From positions 1-64,000 of the forward strand of contig JAOAHF010000013.1 of NCBI GenBank assembly GCA_026415355.1: a DNA stretch of 64,000 nt. The letters are read 5' to 3'. Under the pieces are notes generated by a model. The model ran no database searches. It was not told the DNA's origin and worked only from the letters and a program-made list of their open reading frames with translations. The translations under genes were made by a program, and so were the position numbers. The stretch comes from Brevinematales bacterium. GTDB lineage: Bacteria; Spirochaetota; Brevinematia; DTOW01. Positions 55,768 to 63,984 of this stretch are shown here, in pieces (position 1 is the first letter of the stretch; every line of letters starts with the position of its first letter).

Positions 55768-57117
55768 CTATTTTAGACCTAGTTCTTTCATTCTTCTCAA
55801 TAGGTTATTAGGGAGTATTCCTAGAGAATAGGCAGTTTTTGAAATGCTATTTTTATTCTTATCGAGATGATATTTGATATAAATCTTTTCAAATTCTTCT
55901 CTTGCTACATTAGGTGGTAGTGGATTTGATAAGATTAACATTATTTTCTCTTGTTTCTTGTTATCTGTGAATGTACTTAGTACTTTTTCAACATCTTCTT
56001 TGGTTATTACTTCCTTCTCTGATAATACAACTAGTCTTTGGATGATATTTTTGAGTTCTCTTATATTTCCGGGATAATTATAGTCTTCTAGCATTTTTAG
56101 TGCTTCTTCTGATAAAATTTTGAGAGGTAAACCTTCTTTTTGGTTTGTTTCGTTTAGAAAGAATTCTGCTAAGAGTCTTATATCTTCTTTCCTTTCTCTG
56201 AGAGGTGGTAGGTGTATTGTAATTACGTTTATCCTATATAGCAAGTCATCTCTGAAGGTTTTGTTTTCAACCATGTTTTCAAGATTTTTGTTTGTGGCTG
56301 ATAGAATTCTTACATCAACTTTTATAGTTTCTCTACCACCTATTTTTGTAATTTCTCCATATTCTATTGCTCTTAAAAGTTTTGCTTGATGATCTAGAGA
56401 TAAATCTCCTATTTCATCTAGAAATAGGGTCCCCTCGTTTGCTATTTCAAATTTACCTTTTTTGCTTTGATAGGCACCTGTGAATGATCCTTTTTCATGT
56501 CCAAACAATTCAGATTCAAAAAGTTCTGATGGTATAGCAGAGCAGTTTATTTTCACAAATTCCTTATCTCTCCTTTTACTTAAATTATGAATTAGAGATG
56601 CTATTCTTTCTTTTCCTGTTCCTGATTCTCCCAGTATCAAGACAGGAAAACTAGTAGTAGCTGATTTTTCAACAAGTTTAATGATGTTTTTCATTTTGGG
56701 ACTTTGGGTGATTATGTTTTCACTTATAAGTTTTGTGTCTAACAGTTTTTTTAGTCTTAGATTTTCAAGTGCGTTTTTAATGGATACTTTTAGTCTGGTT
56801 GGAGATATAGGTTTCTCTATAAAATCAAATGCACCTAATTTAATACTATCTACTATGTTGTCTATTTCAGAGTGTGCTGATATTACTATTACTTGAGACT
56901 TTATTCCATTTTCTTTGACGAATTTTATTATCTCTTTACCATCTTTGTTTCCTAACTTTAGATCAACTAGTATAACGTCTGGTAATATATCTTGTATTAG
57001 TGAGGTTTTAAGTTCTTTGGATATTTTAACTTCAAACTCATCTTGGAGGATGTTTTTTATAGATATTAACACTTCTGGTTCGTCATCTATAACTAGAATT
57101 CGGTACTTATGTTCCAT
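55768..57117 (-). CDS. NtrC-family sigma-54 response regulator with GSFTGA loop
   Basis: A 449-residue receiver-AAA+-Fis regulator. The receiver is YRILVIDDEPEVLISIKNIL with phosphoacceptor Asp in VILVDLKLGNKDGKE. The ATPase has [24 protein letters not shown] and LSATNKNLE. The sigma-54 contact loop reads GSFTGA (210-215) instead of the canonical GAFTGA. The C-terminal helix-turn-helix is KNSISKTAYSLGILPNNLLR. The ATG at 57117 is chosen; an in-frame start at 57138 would add seven hydrophobic residues before the receiver. No kinase gene is adjacent. It resembles the other regulator at about 40 kb in length and layout and is probably an ancient paralogue. Confidence 0.94.
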   Translation of the reverse strand: MEHKYRILVIDDEPEVLISIKNILQDEFEVKISKELKTSLIQDILPDVILVDLKLGNKDGKEIIKFVKENGIKSQVIVISAHSEIDNIVDSIKLGAFDFIEKPISPTRLKVSIKNALENLRLKKLLDTKLISENIITQSPKMKNIIKLVEKSATTSFPVLILGESGTGKERIASLIHNLSKRRDKEFVKINCSAIPSELFESELFGHEKGSFTGAYQSKKGKFEIANEGTLFLDEIGDLSLDHQAKLLRAIEYGEITKIGGRETIKVDVRILSATNKNLENMVENKTFRDDLLYRINVITIHLPPLRERKEDIRLLAEFFLNETNQKEGLPLKILSEEALKMLEDYNYPGNIRELKNIIQRLVVLSEKEVITKEDVEKVLSTFTDNKKQEKIMLILSNPLPPNVAREEFEKIYIKYHLDKNKNSISKTAYSLGILPNNLLRRMKELGLK

Positions 57118-57248
57118 ACGTGTGATAAATATAAACAATATCGTTAGAAAAGAGTAACTTATTGAAACGTGTTGAATTAAATTATAACTGTCTTGAAAGA
57201 AATTTCTGCTATCAATAATACTTATGCATGTTTTTTTGAGGTAAATCT

Positions 57249-58121
57249 ATGAAAGTTTTTTTGTCAAATCATAACTACTACAAATCTCCACTTGTAACTG
57301 AAACTGAAGATAGGACAATTCTTGAACTTTATAAGGCTATTTTTTCTTCGAGCGATCAGATTAAGGAGATACATAACGTAAGAAAAAAAGTTAAGGATAA
57401 TAAGTTTTTTCAGAAACTTTTGTTTCTTCTTACGGGTATTCAGTTTGATGAGGAGCTATCTGAGGCTTTGTGGAATGAAATAGAAAAGTATCATAAGGAT
57501 ATGGTTTCATCGATAGGTAGAAATATTCATATAAGTGCTACTGTTGTTGACTATATGTTTAGAGTTAAAAATTACTTGAGGAATCCATCTGTTGTTGATC
57601 TCGTGTTAACAGAAAAGATAAAGAATAGTGTTCTTCAAGATTTCATAACGGGGCTTTATAGGGGGTCGTACTTTGAAGATTTTGTTAAAAGGGAACTAAA
57701 TAGATCTCAGAGGCATAATCATTTTTTTTCAATAATATTATTTCAAGTGAATGGGCTTGAGAGTATATCTCTATCAGGGAATACTAATATTGCTATTAAA
57801 ATACTTGTTGATGTGAGTACTATTGTTAAGAATTCAAAGAGAGCAGAAGATATAGCTTTTAAATTCAGTGTAAGTAAATTCGGTATAATTCTGCCAGAAA
57901 CAAATAAGAAAGGAGCATTACTTTTCGCAAGGAGGCTTTTGTCAGAAATATCTTCATCAGTTATGTCAACATCTGGATTGATATTTGGTTTATTTTTGAG
58001 TATGGGAATACAAACTTATCCTGAAGATGGAAAAGATGTTCAGTCTATTATTTCAAATGTTGAAAAAGCACTATATAAATCCAAAATATCAGGTCATAAT
58101 AGGATTATTTACGAGATATAA
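57249..58121 (+). CDS. Degenerate GGDEF-domain protein
   Basis: The C-terminal half (about 130-290) has the GGDEF fold: DFITGLYRGSYFEDFVKREL, FGIILPETNKKGALLFARRL, and the closing LSMGIQTYPEDG with ALYKSKISGHNRI. The catalytic signature is lost: residues 207-211 read SVSKF in place of GGDEF, and the metal-binding DxD-like segment is replaced by VNGLESIS. The protein should therefore not make c-di-GMP. The N-terminal 130 residues are helical and unrecognised. GAGGT precedes the ATG. The GNAT gene follows after 18 bases. Confidence 0.85.
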   Translation: MKVFLSNHNYYKSPLVTETEDRTILELYKAIFSSSDQIKEIHNVRKKVKDNKFFQKLLFLLTGIQFDEELSEALWNEIEKYHKDMVSSIGRNIHISATVVDYMFRVKNYLRNPSVVDLVLTEKIKNSVLQDFITGLYRGSYFEDFVKRELNRSQRHNHFFSIILFQVNGLESISLSGNTNIAIKILVDVSTIVKNSKRAEDIAFKFSVSKFGIILPETNKKGALLFARRLLSEISSSVMSTSGLIFGLFLSMGIQTYPEDGKDVQSIISNVEKALYKSKISGHNRIIYEI

Positions 58122-58139
58122 GTTGATAGATGAAATAAG

Positions 58140-59171
58140 TTGTTTGTTAGACTTAAAATTTATAGTGTGTTATCAAAGATATACATAACTGAAATAAAAC
58201 CTAGTGACTATGACAAGGTTGTTGAGATAACTAAAGACATATTCGATTTGTCATCTTTTAGAGTAGACGAAAATGCTCTAAAACTTATAGGTAGAGAGAA
58301 TGTACACAAAGTTTCTATAGGAATACTAGAGAATGCTACATCTACCTTTATAGCAGTAAGTGGTAACAGGATTATAGGTTTTTTATCGTGGTCTTTTGAT
58401 AAAGTTTTGACAAAGTTGACATCGAGGGGATACTATAAGATCAAGCTATTTGGTGTTGATAAAGATTATCAGAGAAAAGGAGTAGGTTCTCAGCTTTTGT
58501 CGTATTTTCTTGATTATGTTAAGAAACGCAAAGGAGATATAGTTGAAGTTAGTACCGATGTAGATAATCTTCCAGCAACAGGAATATACCAGAAGTTTGG
58601 TTTTAAATATACATCTTCTTTTACCACTTTGAGATTTTACGGTTCTGTAAATATGGATAAAACGAATGATAGTGTAAAAGTAGTTAGGGTGGTAAATGTA
58701 AAAGATTTTGATGAACTTATCAGGATTAGGAGCAAGAATTTTGATCCGAAGAATTATCCTATACAGTGCTTATTTGATAGTAGAATAGAAGATAAACTAA
58801 AGGATGATATTTTGTATAACTATCATACCTCAATACAGAGTAACCCAAACATATTTAGAGTTTACGTAGCATTTTTTAATGGTAAAAGTGTGGGGTATGG
58901 TGCTATAAAAGAAGATTTTTCTTTATCCTCACTGTTGTCTAGAATTTCCAGTAAGCAAGTAGTGGTTTATAGGATATTTGATCTTTTTGTTGATAAAGAG
59001 TATACTAGGAATGGTATTGGTTATAGTCTTGTAGTTAACATGATAAAAGATATCCCGAAGGGATATGATTTTATTGAATGTTTAGTTCCATCGCACAATT
59101 ACGCTATGGTTAATACACTTTTGAAAGTGGGTTTTAGAGTGTCTCATATTATGCTTAATTTTGCTAAATAA
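58140..59171 (+). CDS. Tandem GNAT acetyltransferase domain protein
   Basis: The 343-residue protein contains two GNAT folds. The first (about 15-165) has the acetyl-CoA loop in VDKDYQRKGVGSQLLSYFLD and NLPATGIYQKFGFKYTS. The second (about 175-343) has the loop in VDKEYTRNGIGYSLVVNMI and ends in a LLKVGFRVS motif. Substrates are unknown. There is no ATG at the start: a TTG at 58140 or a GTG at 58167 must be used, and no strong ribosome binding site is visible for either. It follows the degenerate GGDEF gene by 18 bases and is probably co-transcribed. Confidence 0.82.
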   Translation: MFVRLKIYSVLSKIYITEIKPSDYDKVVEITKDIFDLSSFRVDENALKLIGRENVHKVSIGILENATSTFIAVSGNRIIGFLSWSFDKVLTKLTSRGYYKIKLFGVDKDYQRKGVGSQLLSYFLDYVKKRKGDIVEVSTDVDNLPATGIYQKFGFKYTSSFTTLRFYGSVNMDKTNDSVKVVRVVNVKDFDELIRIRSKNFDPKNYPIQCLFDSRIEDKLKDDILYNYHTSIQSNPNIFRVYVAFFNGKSVGYGAIKEDFSLSSLLSRISSKQVVVYRIFDLFVDKEYTRNGIGYSLVVNMIKDIPKGYDFIECLVPSHNYAMVNTLLKVGFRVSHIMLNFAK

Positions 59172-59189
59172 GCTTTGAATAAGAAAATT

Positions 59190-60167
59190 TTATTCTGCTT
59201 CAGCTGCAAATGGTATCTTTTCTTCTTGTATTGTTAGGTAATCTTCGCAATTTTCGGAATCGTAGATTATTACAGTTTTGTTTTTTATTTCGATCATTCT
59301 ATAGTATCCATCTTTGCCAATTGAACCTGTTTGTATATGATATGTTTCTCTTTCTTTTGCTATTAGCGGAAAAGATGTTACGAGATTTGTTTTGCTATCG
59401 AAAACTCTATTTTTGTGAGTGTGTCCTGAAAGTATTAGTGATACATTGTACGTGTGCATAAGTCTTTGGAATTCATCTCTACCGAATTTGAATACTCCTT
59501 CTTGTATTCCATTTTGTGGATTTAGATAAGGATGATGTGTAATGATTATGTTTATATTACTGGATGTCTTAAGTGCTCTTTCAAGGAAGTCTAGTTGATT
59601 TTGAAAAAGTCCAACGCTTTCAGGATCAGGTAATATCGAATTATGCGAGAAAAGAGAAAAATAGTAGTCATAACCAGTATCGAGAAATATAAGTCTAACA
59701 TCCTGTATGTCAATATAATAATTTACAAAATTGCTACCTATAAACTTTCTGTAATTAGGTATATCCGTAGATGATAACTTTAACATGGTTTCGTATTCAT
59801 GGTTACCAGGAACAAAGTAAAGTGGTATTTTTAGGTCTTTATCGAAGTAGAAATTACCATTTGAGTAGTAGAATAAGTTATTCAAAATTTCATAATTTGC
59901 TTTGGCAAATATTCCTTCACCAAATTCTACTATGTCGCCAGATACAATAACTACGTTTGGAGATAGTATATTAATGTTTTTTTGTAACATCTTGATATTC
60001 CTCGAATAATTTTTGGCGAAAAGGTTTATGTTATCTATGTGTAAATCTGTTAAGTGTAGTATTCTTAATCCCATTGAAGTATTTGTGGATATTATAGCTG
60101 TTACAACAGCAAAAATCAAAGATTGTGAGATTTTATGATTACTTAGGTTAAAAGTTAATTTTATCAC
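59190..60167 (-). CDS. Calcineurin-like metallophosphoesterase
   Basis: The 325-residue protein has the full metallophosphatase motif set: ILHLTDLHID, VVIVSGDIVEFGEG, VPGNHEYE, IITHHPYLN and LILSGHTHKN, giving a two-metal phosphoesterase site. A hydrophobic N-terminal segment (SLIFAVVTAIIST) suggests export or membrane anchoring, so it may act in the periplasm. The assigned start is GTG at 60167; the next in-frame ATG is at 60074, just before the first metal motif, and would remove the hydrophobic segment. No Shine-Dalgarno is clear. The substrate is unknown. Confidence 0.82.
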   Translation of the reverse strand: MIKLTFNLSNHKISQSLIFAVVTAIISTNTSMGLRILHLTDLHIDNINLFAKNYSRNIKMLQKNINILSPNVVIVSGDIVEFGEGIFAKANYEILNNLFYYSNGNFYFDKDLKIPLYFVPGNHEYETMLKLSSTDIPNYRKFIGSNFVNYYIDIQDVRLIFLDTGYDYYFSLFSHNSILPDPESVGLFQNQLDFLERALKTSSNINIIITHHPYLNPQNGIQEGVFKFGRDEFQRLMHTYNVSLILSGHTHKNRVFDSKTNLVTSFPLIAKERETYHIQTGSIGKDGYYRMIEIKNKTVIIYDSENCEDYLTIQEEKIPFAAEAE

Positions 60168-60353
60168 ATTGTCAAAAATTTAATGATTTTGTTGAGTTTT
60201 TCAAGACTATTTAAGTTTATGAAAACATAGCTTAATTGTTATTGAAAGGGGCTAGATTTTTGGCTTGTATATTCTAAAGATGTTGTTGATCTTAAGTTTT
60301 GATAAGGTCTTTTGTATACCTAAGTGAATTAAGGAGCTTATAACAGTTGTGTT

Positions 60354-60386
60354 TTAAGGAGGTAAACATTTTACTTACCTCTTTAA
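60354..60386. repeat. 12-bp hairpin in the gap between the metallophosphatase and DOMON genes
   Basis: TTAAGGAGGTAA (60354-60365) pairs with TTACCTCTTTAA (60375-60386), with one G-T wobble and a 9-base loop. It lies about 55 bases after the minus-strand DOMON gene stop. Neither strand has a T run directly after it, so a simple terminator is doubtful. The left arm contains a perfect AGGAGGT with no open frame behind it. Confidence 0.45.
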
Positions 60387-60440
60387 GTGATTTAGATATT
60401 GATTCTTTAGATAGACAAAATTCCATTTTTTAATAAATAC

Positions 60441-60956
60441 TTAGAATTTAACCTTGGTAGCACCTCTCTTTGAATGGTATGATTTAATGGAATCACTTAC
60501 TGAATATGCCCATATTACGTCAACTTCTCCTTGTAGAGTTAGATTACCTATCTTTTTGGGTATTACGAATTCAACAGTAGTTTTGTTATTTTCTCTTTTA
60601 CCTGCGGAACTGATAACCTCGTTTTTCTCAGCTTTAGGATGGTTATGTTTTACTCCTATTGTTTGTTCTACTTCAAACTTGTTTTTATCTTTGTTAAAAT
60701 ACCCTATAAACATAATTGATTTATCCATAACTGGTGATCCAAAACCTATGGCAACCCAACCTTTAGAGTTTGATTCAAGACCAACGTAGACATTTTTTGC
60801 GTCACTGGAGATATGGAACTTGAAATCTTTATCAACATTATAAACAGATGTATATTCTTTGTCTTGTATTACGCCATCTACATTTACCTTTGCTTGAGCA
60901 AAAGATAAACTTAGCAAAATTGTCAAGGATATTGTAGAAAATATTATTCTCTTCAT
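60441..60956 (-). CDS. Exported DOMON-domain protein
   Basis: The 171-residue protein has a clear cleaved signal peptide (IIFSTISLTILLSLSFAQA). A single DOMON-type beta-sandwich follows, with FKFHISSDAKNVYVGLES, KGWVAIGFGSPVMDKSIMF and AYSVSDSIKSYHSKRG. DOMON domains bind haem or sugar; a His-rich KHNHPKAEKNE stretch could supply ligands but is not a known motif. AGGAGG precedes the ATG. It is a single gene and its function is unknown. Confidence 0.78.
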   Translation of the reverse strand: MKRIIFSTISLTILLSLSFAQAKVNVDGVIQDKEYTSVYNVDKDFKFHISSDAKNVYVGLESNSKGWVAIGFGSPVMDKSIMFIGYFNKDKNKFEVEQTIGVKHNHPKAEKNEVISSAGKRENNKTTVEFVIPKKIGNLTLQGEVDVIWAYSVSDSIKSYHSKRGATKVKF

Positions 60957-60980
60957 GTTATCCTCCTTATTTTGATAACT

Positions 60981-61010
60981 AATATAATTAATTCATACTG
61001 ATTTAGTCAA
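60981..61010 (-). promoter_or_regulatory. Candidate promoter for the DOMON gene
   Basis: On the minus strand TTGACT (61010-61005) and TATATT (60986-60981) are spaced by 18 bases, about 25 bases before the ATG. Confidence 0.55.
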
Positions 61011-61141
61011 ATTTTTTTTAAGGGATTGTGATTTATTCATGTTTTTTGGTATGGGATGAGAAACAAATTTTTGTGTAATTTTATAAGGTAGACAATATGT
61101 TTTTATTTTCATTAAAATAAACTTCCTATTTGGGGTGTTGT

Positions 61142-63082
61142 ATGGAGTATAGGGATATACTTGAGAGAGTTTTATTGCTTTCAAGGTCTGAGGCGGAGGA
61201 TAAAGGTTTAGCCCATGATGAGTTAGAAAAACTTGCTAATTTACTTTACGAGAGTTACTACGAGTATGGGTATATAAAGATGAAACCGGCAGAGGCTCTG
61301 AGTATACCAATGTATTCATTTGCTTTGTTTCTCAAGAAAGTTTTTAATGATAGGGGTAATGTTTCATCTCCGGTTTCTTCTTATAGGGATTCTAATTGGT
61401 TTTCTAGGGTTTCGTTGTGTTACTTGAATGTAAGAGCTGTTGGGGTTAATAGGACTGGAGATTTTATAAGTGCGACTAGGGTTATACCTACTCTTAGGGT
61501 TGATGGGATTCATCTATCACCCTTTTTTGATCATGCTTTTAAGATACTGTATGCTATTGATTGTTTATGGGTTATATCTGATGATTTTATTAACAAGTTT
61601 TATTTGTCATTGATACCTGCGAAAGAACAAGTTAGGTTTTTCGTTGAGACTGCTCATCTTTTGGGTAAGGTTGTTGGGTTTGATTTAGAGCCTCATACTT
61701 CTCAATTTTCTAGGGTTGCTCTTGAATATCCAGAATACTTCAGGTGGATAAAGCTGCAGAGGTATTCTGATGGGACTATAAGACTTGCTGACAATTTATC
61801 TCAGAGAGAGCAACTATCGAGTGATTATCAAAAGAAAATTCATTCTGAGGTAAGGAGAATTGTGAAAAAAGTTTTAGGGAAATATGGTTTAAGGTCGTTT
61901 TCTAAGGGTGATGTTGGGGCAATAAGAACTGCTCATGCGGAAGTTATTTCTGAACTTATGCAAAATGGCTTATGGACTATACCTACTCATACTTGGAATG
62001 GTGTTGGTTTACCAGAGTTTTCGCATTATGTTTATGATAAAAATTATCCGGAGTTTTCATATAAGAATATGAAGGGAGAAGATCATAGAGATCATGCTTT
62101 TGGGCTTTTATCTCCTTACAAGTTTTATGACAATTTAGGTATAAATTCTCTGCCTGATCCTTTGAATCCTCCTAAGCTTGACAGGAAGGTTTTAAATTTC
62201 TTTTCAAAAATACCTCTTGCTATTATAAGGAAATATGGCTTTGACTTCATAAGATGGGATTTTACGGATCACATATTTGATAGTATTGTAGGTGCTGATC
62301 CTAATTATCCTATTTCTGACAGACTTACTCCTAAGGTTATAGACTATGTTGTTAGAAAGGTTAAGAAAGAGTATCCTTATGTTGGGATGTTTTTTGAGAG
62401 GATGGGAGATGATTTCAAAAATTACTATAGCATAGGTGCTGATTTGATTCTTGGTGGTGATATATGGGAGGATATATCAAAAGAATATGTAAAGAATGTA
62501 TTGAAGCTTTCTATTAAGTTACATAGATTTAACAGCAAGAGAAGGAGAAAGATTTCAGTTTCTTATGCTGTTGATACACACGATACGGAAAATCCAGTTA
62601 TAGACAGAAGTCCTATGATTAAGGGTGGTGAAAAGGTTTTACTTCTTAGATTTTTCCTATCTAGGTTTGGTAGTGCTGGAGAAGGTTTCAGACCTAAATA
62701 CGAGTGTATAGGTAGTAATGATGGTACTACAGGACTTTTTGAAGCAAACATTTCTTATAAACCTTTAAATTGGAAAAGCAATTCTTACATAAATTCTGTT
62801 TATCACAATATAGAGGATACTTTTGATAAGTTTAGGGATATTATATTGAATGGTAAGGTTGTATATGTAAGGTCTAAGCGTAAGGTTGTGTATTGGAAAA
62901 TAGAGAGTAACAATGGTGATATAGTATGTTTTTTAAACCTTTCGAAGAGAAAAGTGAGGTTTAATATGCCGCAAGGATTTAGATATATTATTTTGCCGTA
63001 CCATAAGACTGTAATTGAGGATTATTCTGATGGAGTTTACATTTCTTCATTTGAGCCTTTGATTGGTTTTAGTGAAAAGTAG
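61142..63082 (+). CDS. GH13-like (alpha-amylase family) protein
   Basis: The 646-residue protein has a TIM-barrel core resembling glycoside hydrolase family 13: VDGIHLSPFFD, VVGFDLEPHTSQFS, FDFIRWDFTDHIFD (Arg371 and putative nucleophile Asp373), YVGMFFERMGDD (putative acid Glu419) and YAVDTHDTENP (His480-Asp481). A small C-terminal beta domain contains ENGDIVCFLNLS-like strands. The usual starch-acting subfamily motifs are not obvious, and there is no signal peptide, so it should be cytoplasmic with an unknown glucan or sugar substrate. The ATG at 61142 with GGGGTG upstream is chosen over a TTG four codons earlier. No sugar transport genes are adjacent. Confidence 0.62.
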   Translation: MEYRDILERVLLLSRSEAEDKGLAHDELEKLANLLYESYYEYGYIKMKPAEALSIPMYSFALFLKKVFNDRGNVSSPVSSYRDSNWFSRVSLCYLNVRAVGVNRTGDFISATRVIPTLRVDGIHLSPFFDHAFKILYAIDCLWVISDDFINKFYLSLIPAKEQVRFFVETAHLLGKVVGFDLEPHTSQFSRVALEYPEYFRWIKLQRYSDGTIRLADNLSQREQLSSDYQKKIHSEVRRIVKKVLGKYGLRSFSKGDVGAIRTAHAEVISELMQNGLWTIPTHTWNGVGLPEFSHYVYDKNYPEFSYKNMKGEDHRDHAFGLLSPYKFYDNLGINSLPDPLNPPKLDRKVLNFFSKIPLAIIRKYGFDFIRWDFTDHIFDSIVGADPNYPISDRLTPKVIDYVVRKVKKEYPYVGMFFERMGDDFKNYYSIGADLILGGDIWEDISKEYVKNVLKLSIKLHRFNSKRRRKISVSYAVDTHDTENPVIDRSPMIKGGEKVLLLRFFLSRFGSAGEGFRPKYECIGSNDGTTGLFEANISYKPLNWKSNSYINSVYHNIEDTFDKFRDIILNGKVVYVRSKRKVVYWKIESNNGDIVCFLNLSKRKVRFNMPQGFRYIILPYHKTVIEDYSDGVYISSFEPLIGFSEK

Positions 63083-63111
63083 ATTTTTTATATGCTAACA
63101 TGATAGTATTG

Positions 63112-63984
63112 TCAACTTGTGAGTTCTAATTGTTTTTGTAGTTCTTCTTCATCTTTTGACATTTTTTCGTATAAATCTCTTCCTAGTTCTAGTACATCGG
63201 CTGGTTTATTTGGGCTTTTTTTGCCTATACCTACAAACTTAGCTATATATCTTTTGCACTCTGCTATTGCTTGAAGTTTTTTTTGTATATCTTCTTCTGT
63301 GAATAGAAGTTTATACTTTAGTACTGCGTAAATATACAATACTCCTTCGAATCCAAAGTCTTTATCTGTGTCAGGTCCGAAAAACTTTATTCCGTCTATA
63401 GTTTCTTCTCCTTTTGACTGTTTTTCGATGAAGGTTGTGTAGAATTCAAGTGCTTTTTTATAGAGGATTAGTTGCATTCTTGCATATTCAGGTTTTTTTT
63501 CTTCATCGAATAGATCTCCTGCGAGCCATGCTGCTCTTAGGGAGGAAACTGCTTTTTTGAAAGAAGGTGCTAATTTTTTATGTTGGAAGGAGTACGAACT
63601 TATGGCCAGGATATAACTCAAGAGTCCGTGTTTAAGGTCTCTAGGTTGTTCGAAATTAATGCTACCTACTATAGCTATTGCATATTCTCCTCTGACTTTT
63701 CGGTAGCTTTCTATTCTTGATATATCCTCTGGGGTTATGTACTTGTTTATGAAATCTTCTTTGAATGCGGCGTACAAGCAATTAGGGCATACAGTTATGG
63801 GATATATAAGAGGATTTACTTTTCCCCACTTTTGTGTGGGAATATATAATCTTCTCAATTCTTCTGTTAGTTTGCCGGCATTTAGTCTTCCGCCACCGCT
63901 CATAAGTTCTTCTCTTCGGAAGTTATATCCGCATATAGGGCATTCTATAGTATCTTTAGCGAAGAAAGTTAAGTTTTCAGGCAT
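63112..63984 (-). CDS. DUF2225 family protein
   Basis: The 290-residue protein matches DUF2225, a family common in spirochaetes and Firmicutes with no known function. An N-terminal zinc-binding pair (CPICGYNFRREEL and CPNCLYAAFKEDF) frames the conserved GRLNAGKLTEELRRLY and KVNPLIYPITV. The rest is helical and TPR-like, with KALEFYTTFIEKQSKG. The ATG at 63984 gives a start like that of relatives (FFAKDTIECP), but the frame stays open to the window edge 16 bases further, so a slightly earlier start is possible. Confidence 0.85.
   Translation of the reverse strand: MPENLTFFAKDTIECPICGYNFRREELMSGGGRLNAGKLTEELRRLYIPTQKWGKVNPLIYPITVCPNCLYAAFKEDFINKYITPEDISRIESYRKVRGEYAIAIVGSINFEQPRDLKHGLLSYILAISSYSFQHKKLAPSFKKAVSSLRAAWLAGDLFDEEKKPEYARMQLILYKKALEFYTTFIEKQSKGEETIDGIKFFGPDTDKDFGFEGVLYIYAVLKYKLLFTEEDIQKKLQAIAECKRYIAKFVGIGKKSPNKPADVLELGRDLYEKMSKDEEELQKQLELTS

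Noticed and set aside
59177-59195. GAATAA/TTATTC hairpin at the end of the GNAT and metallophosphatase genes
   Set aside because: The stem is only 6 AT pairs, overlaps the minus-strand stop codon, and lacks a T run.
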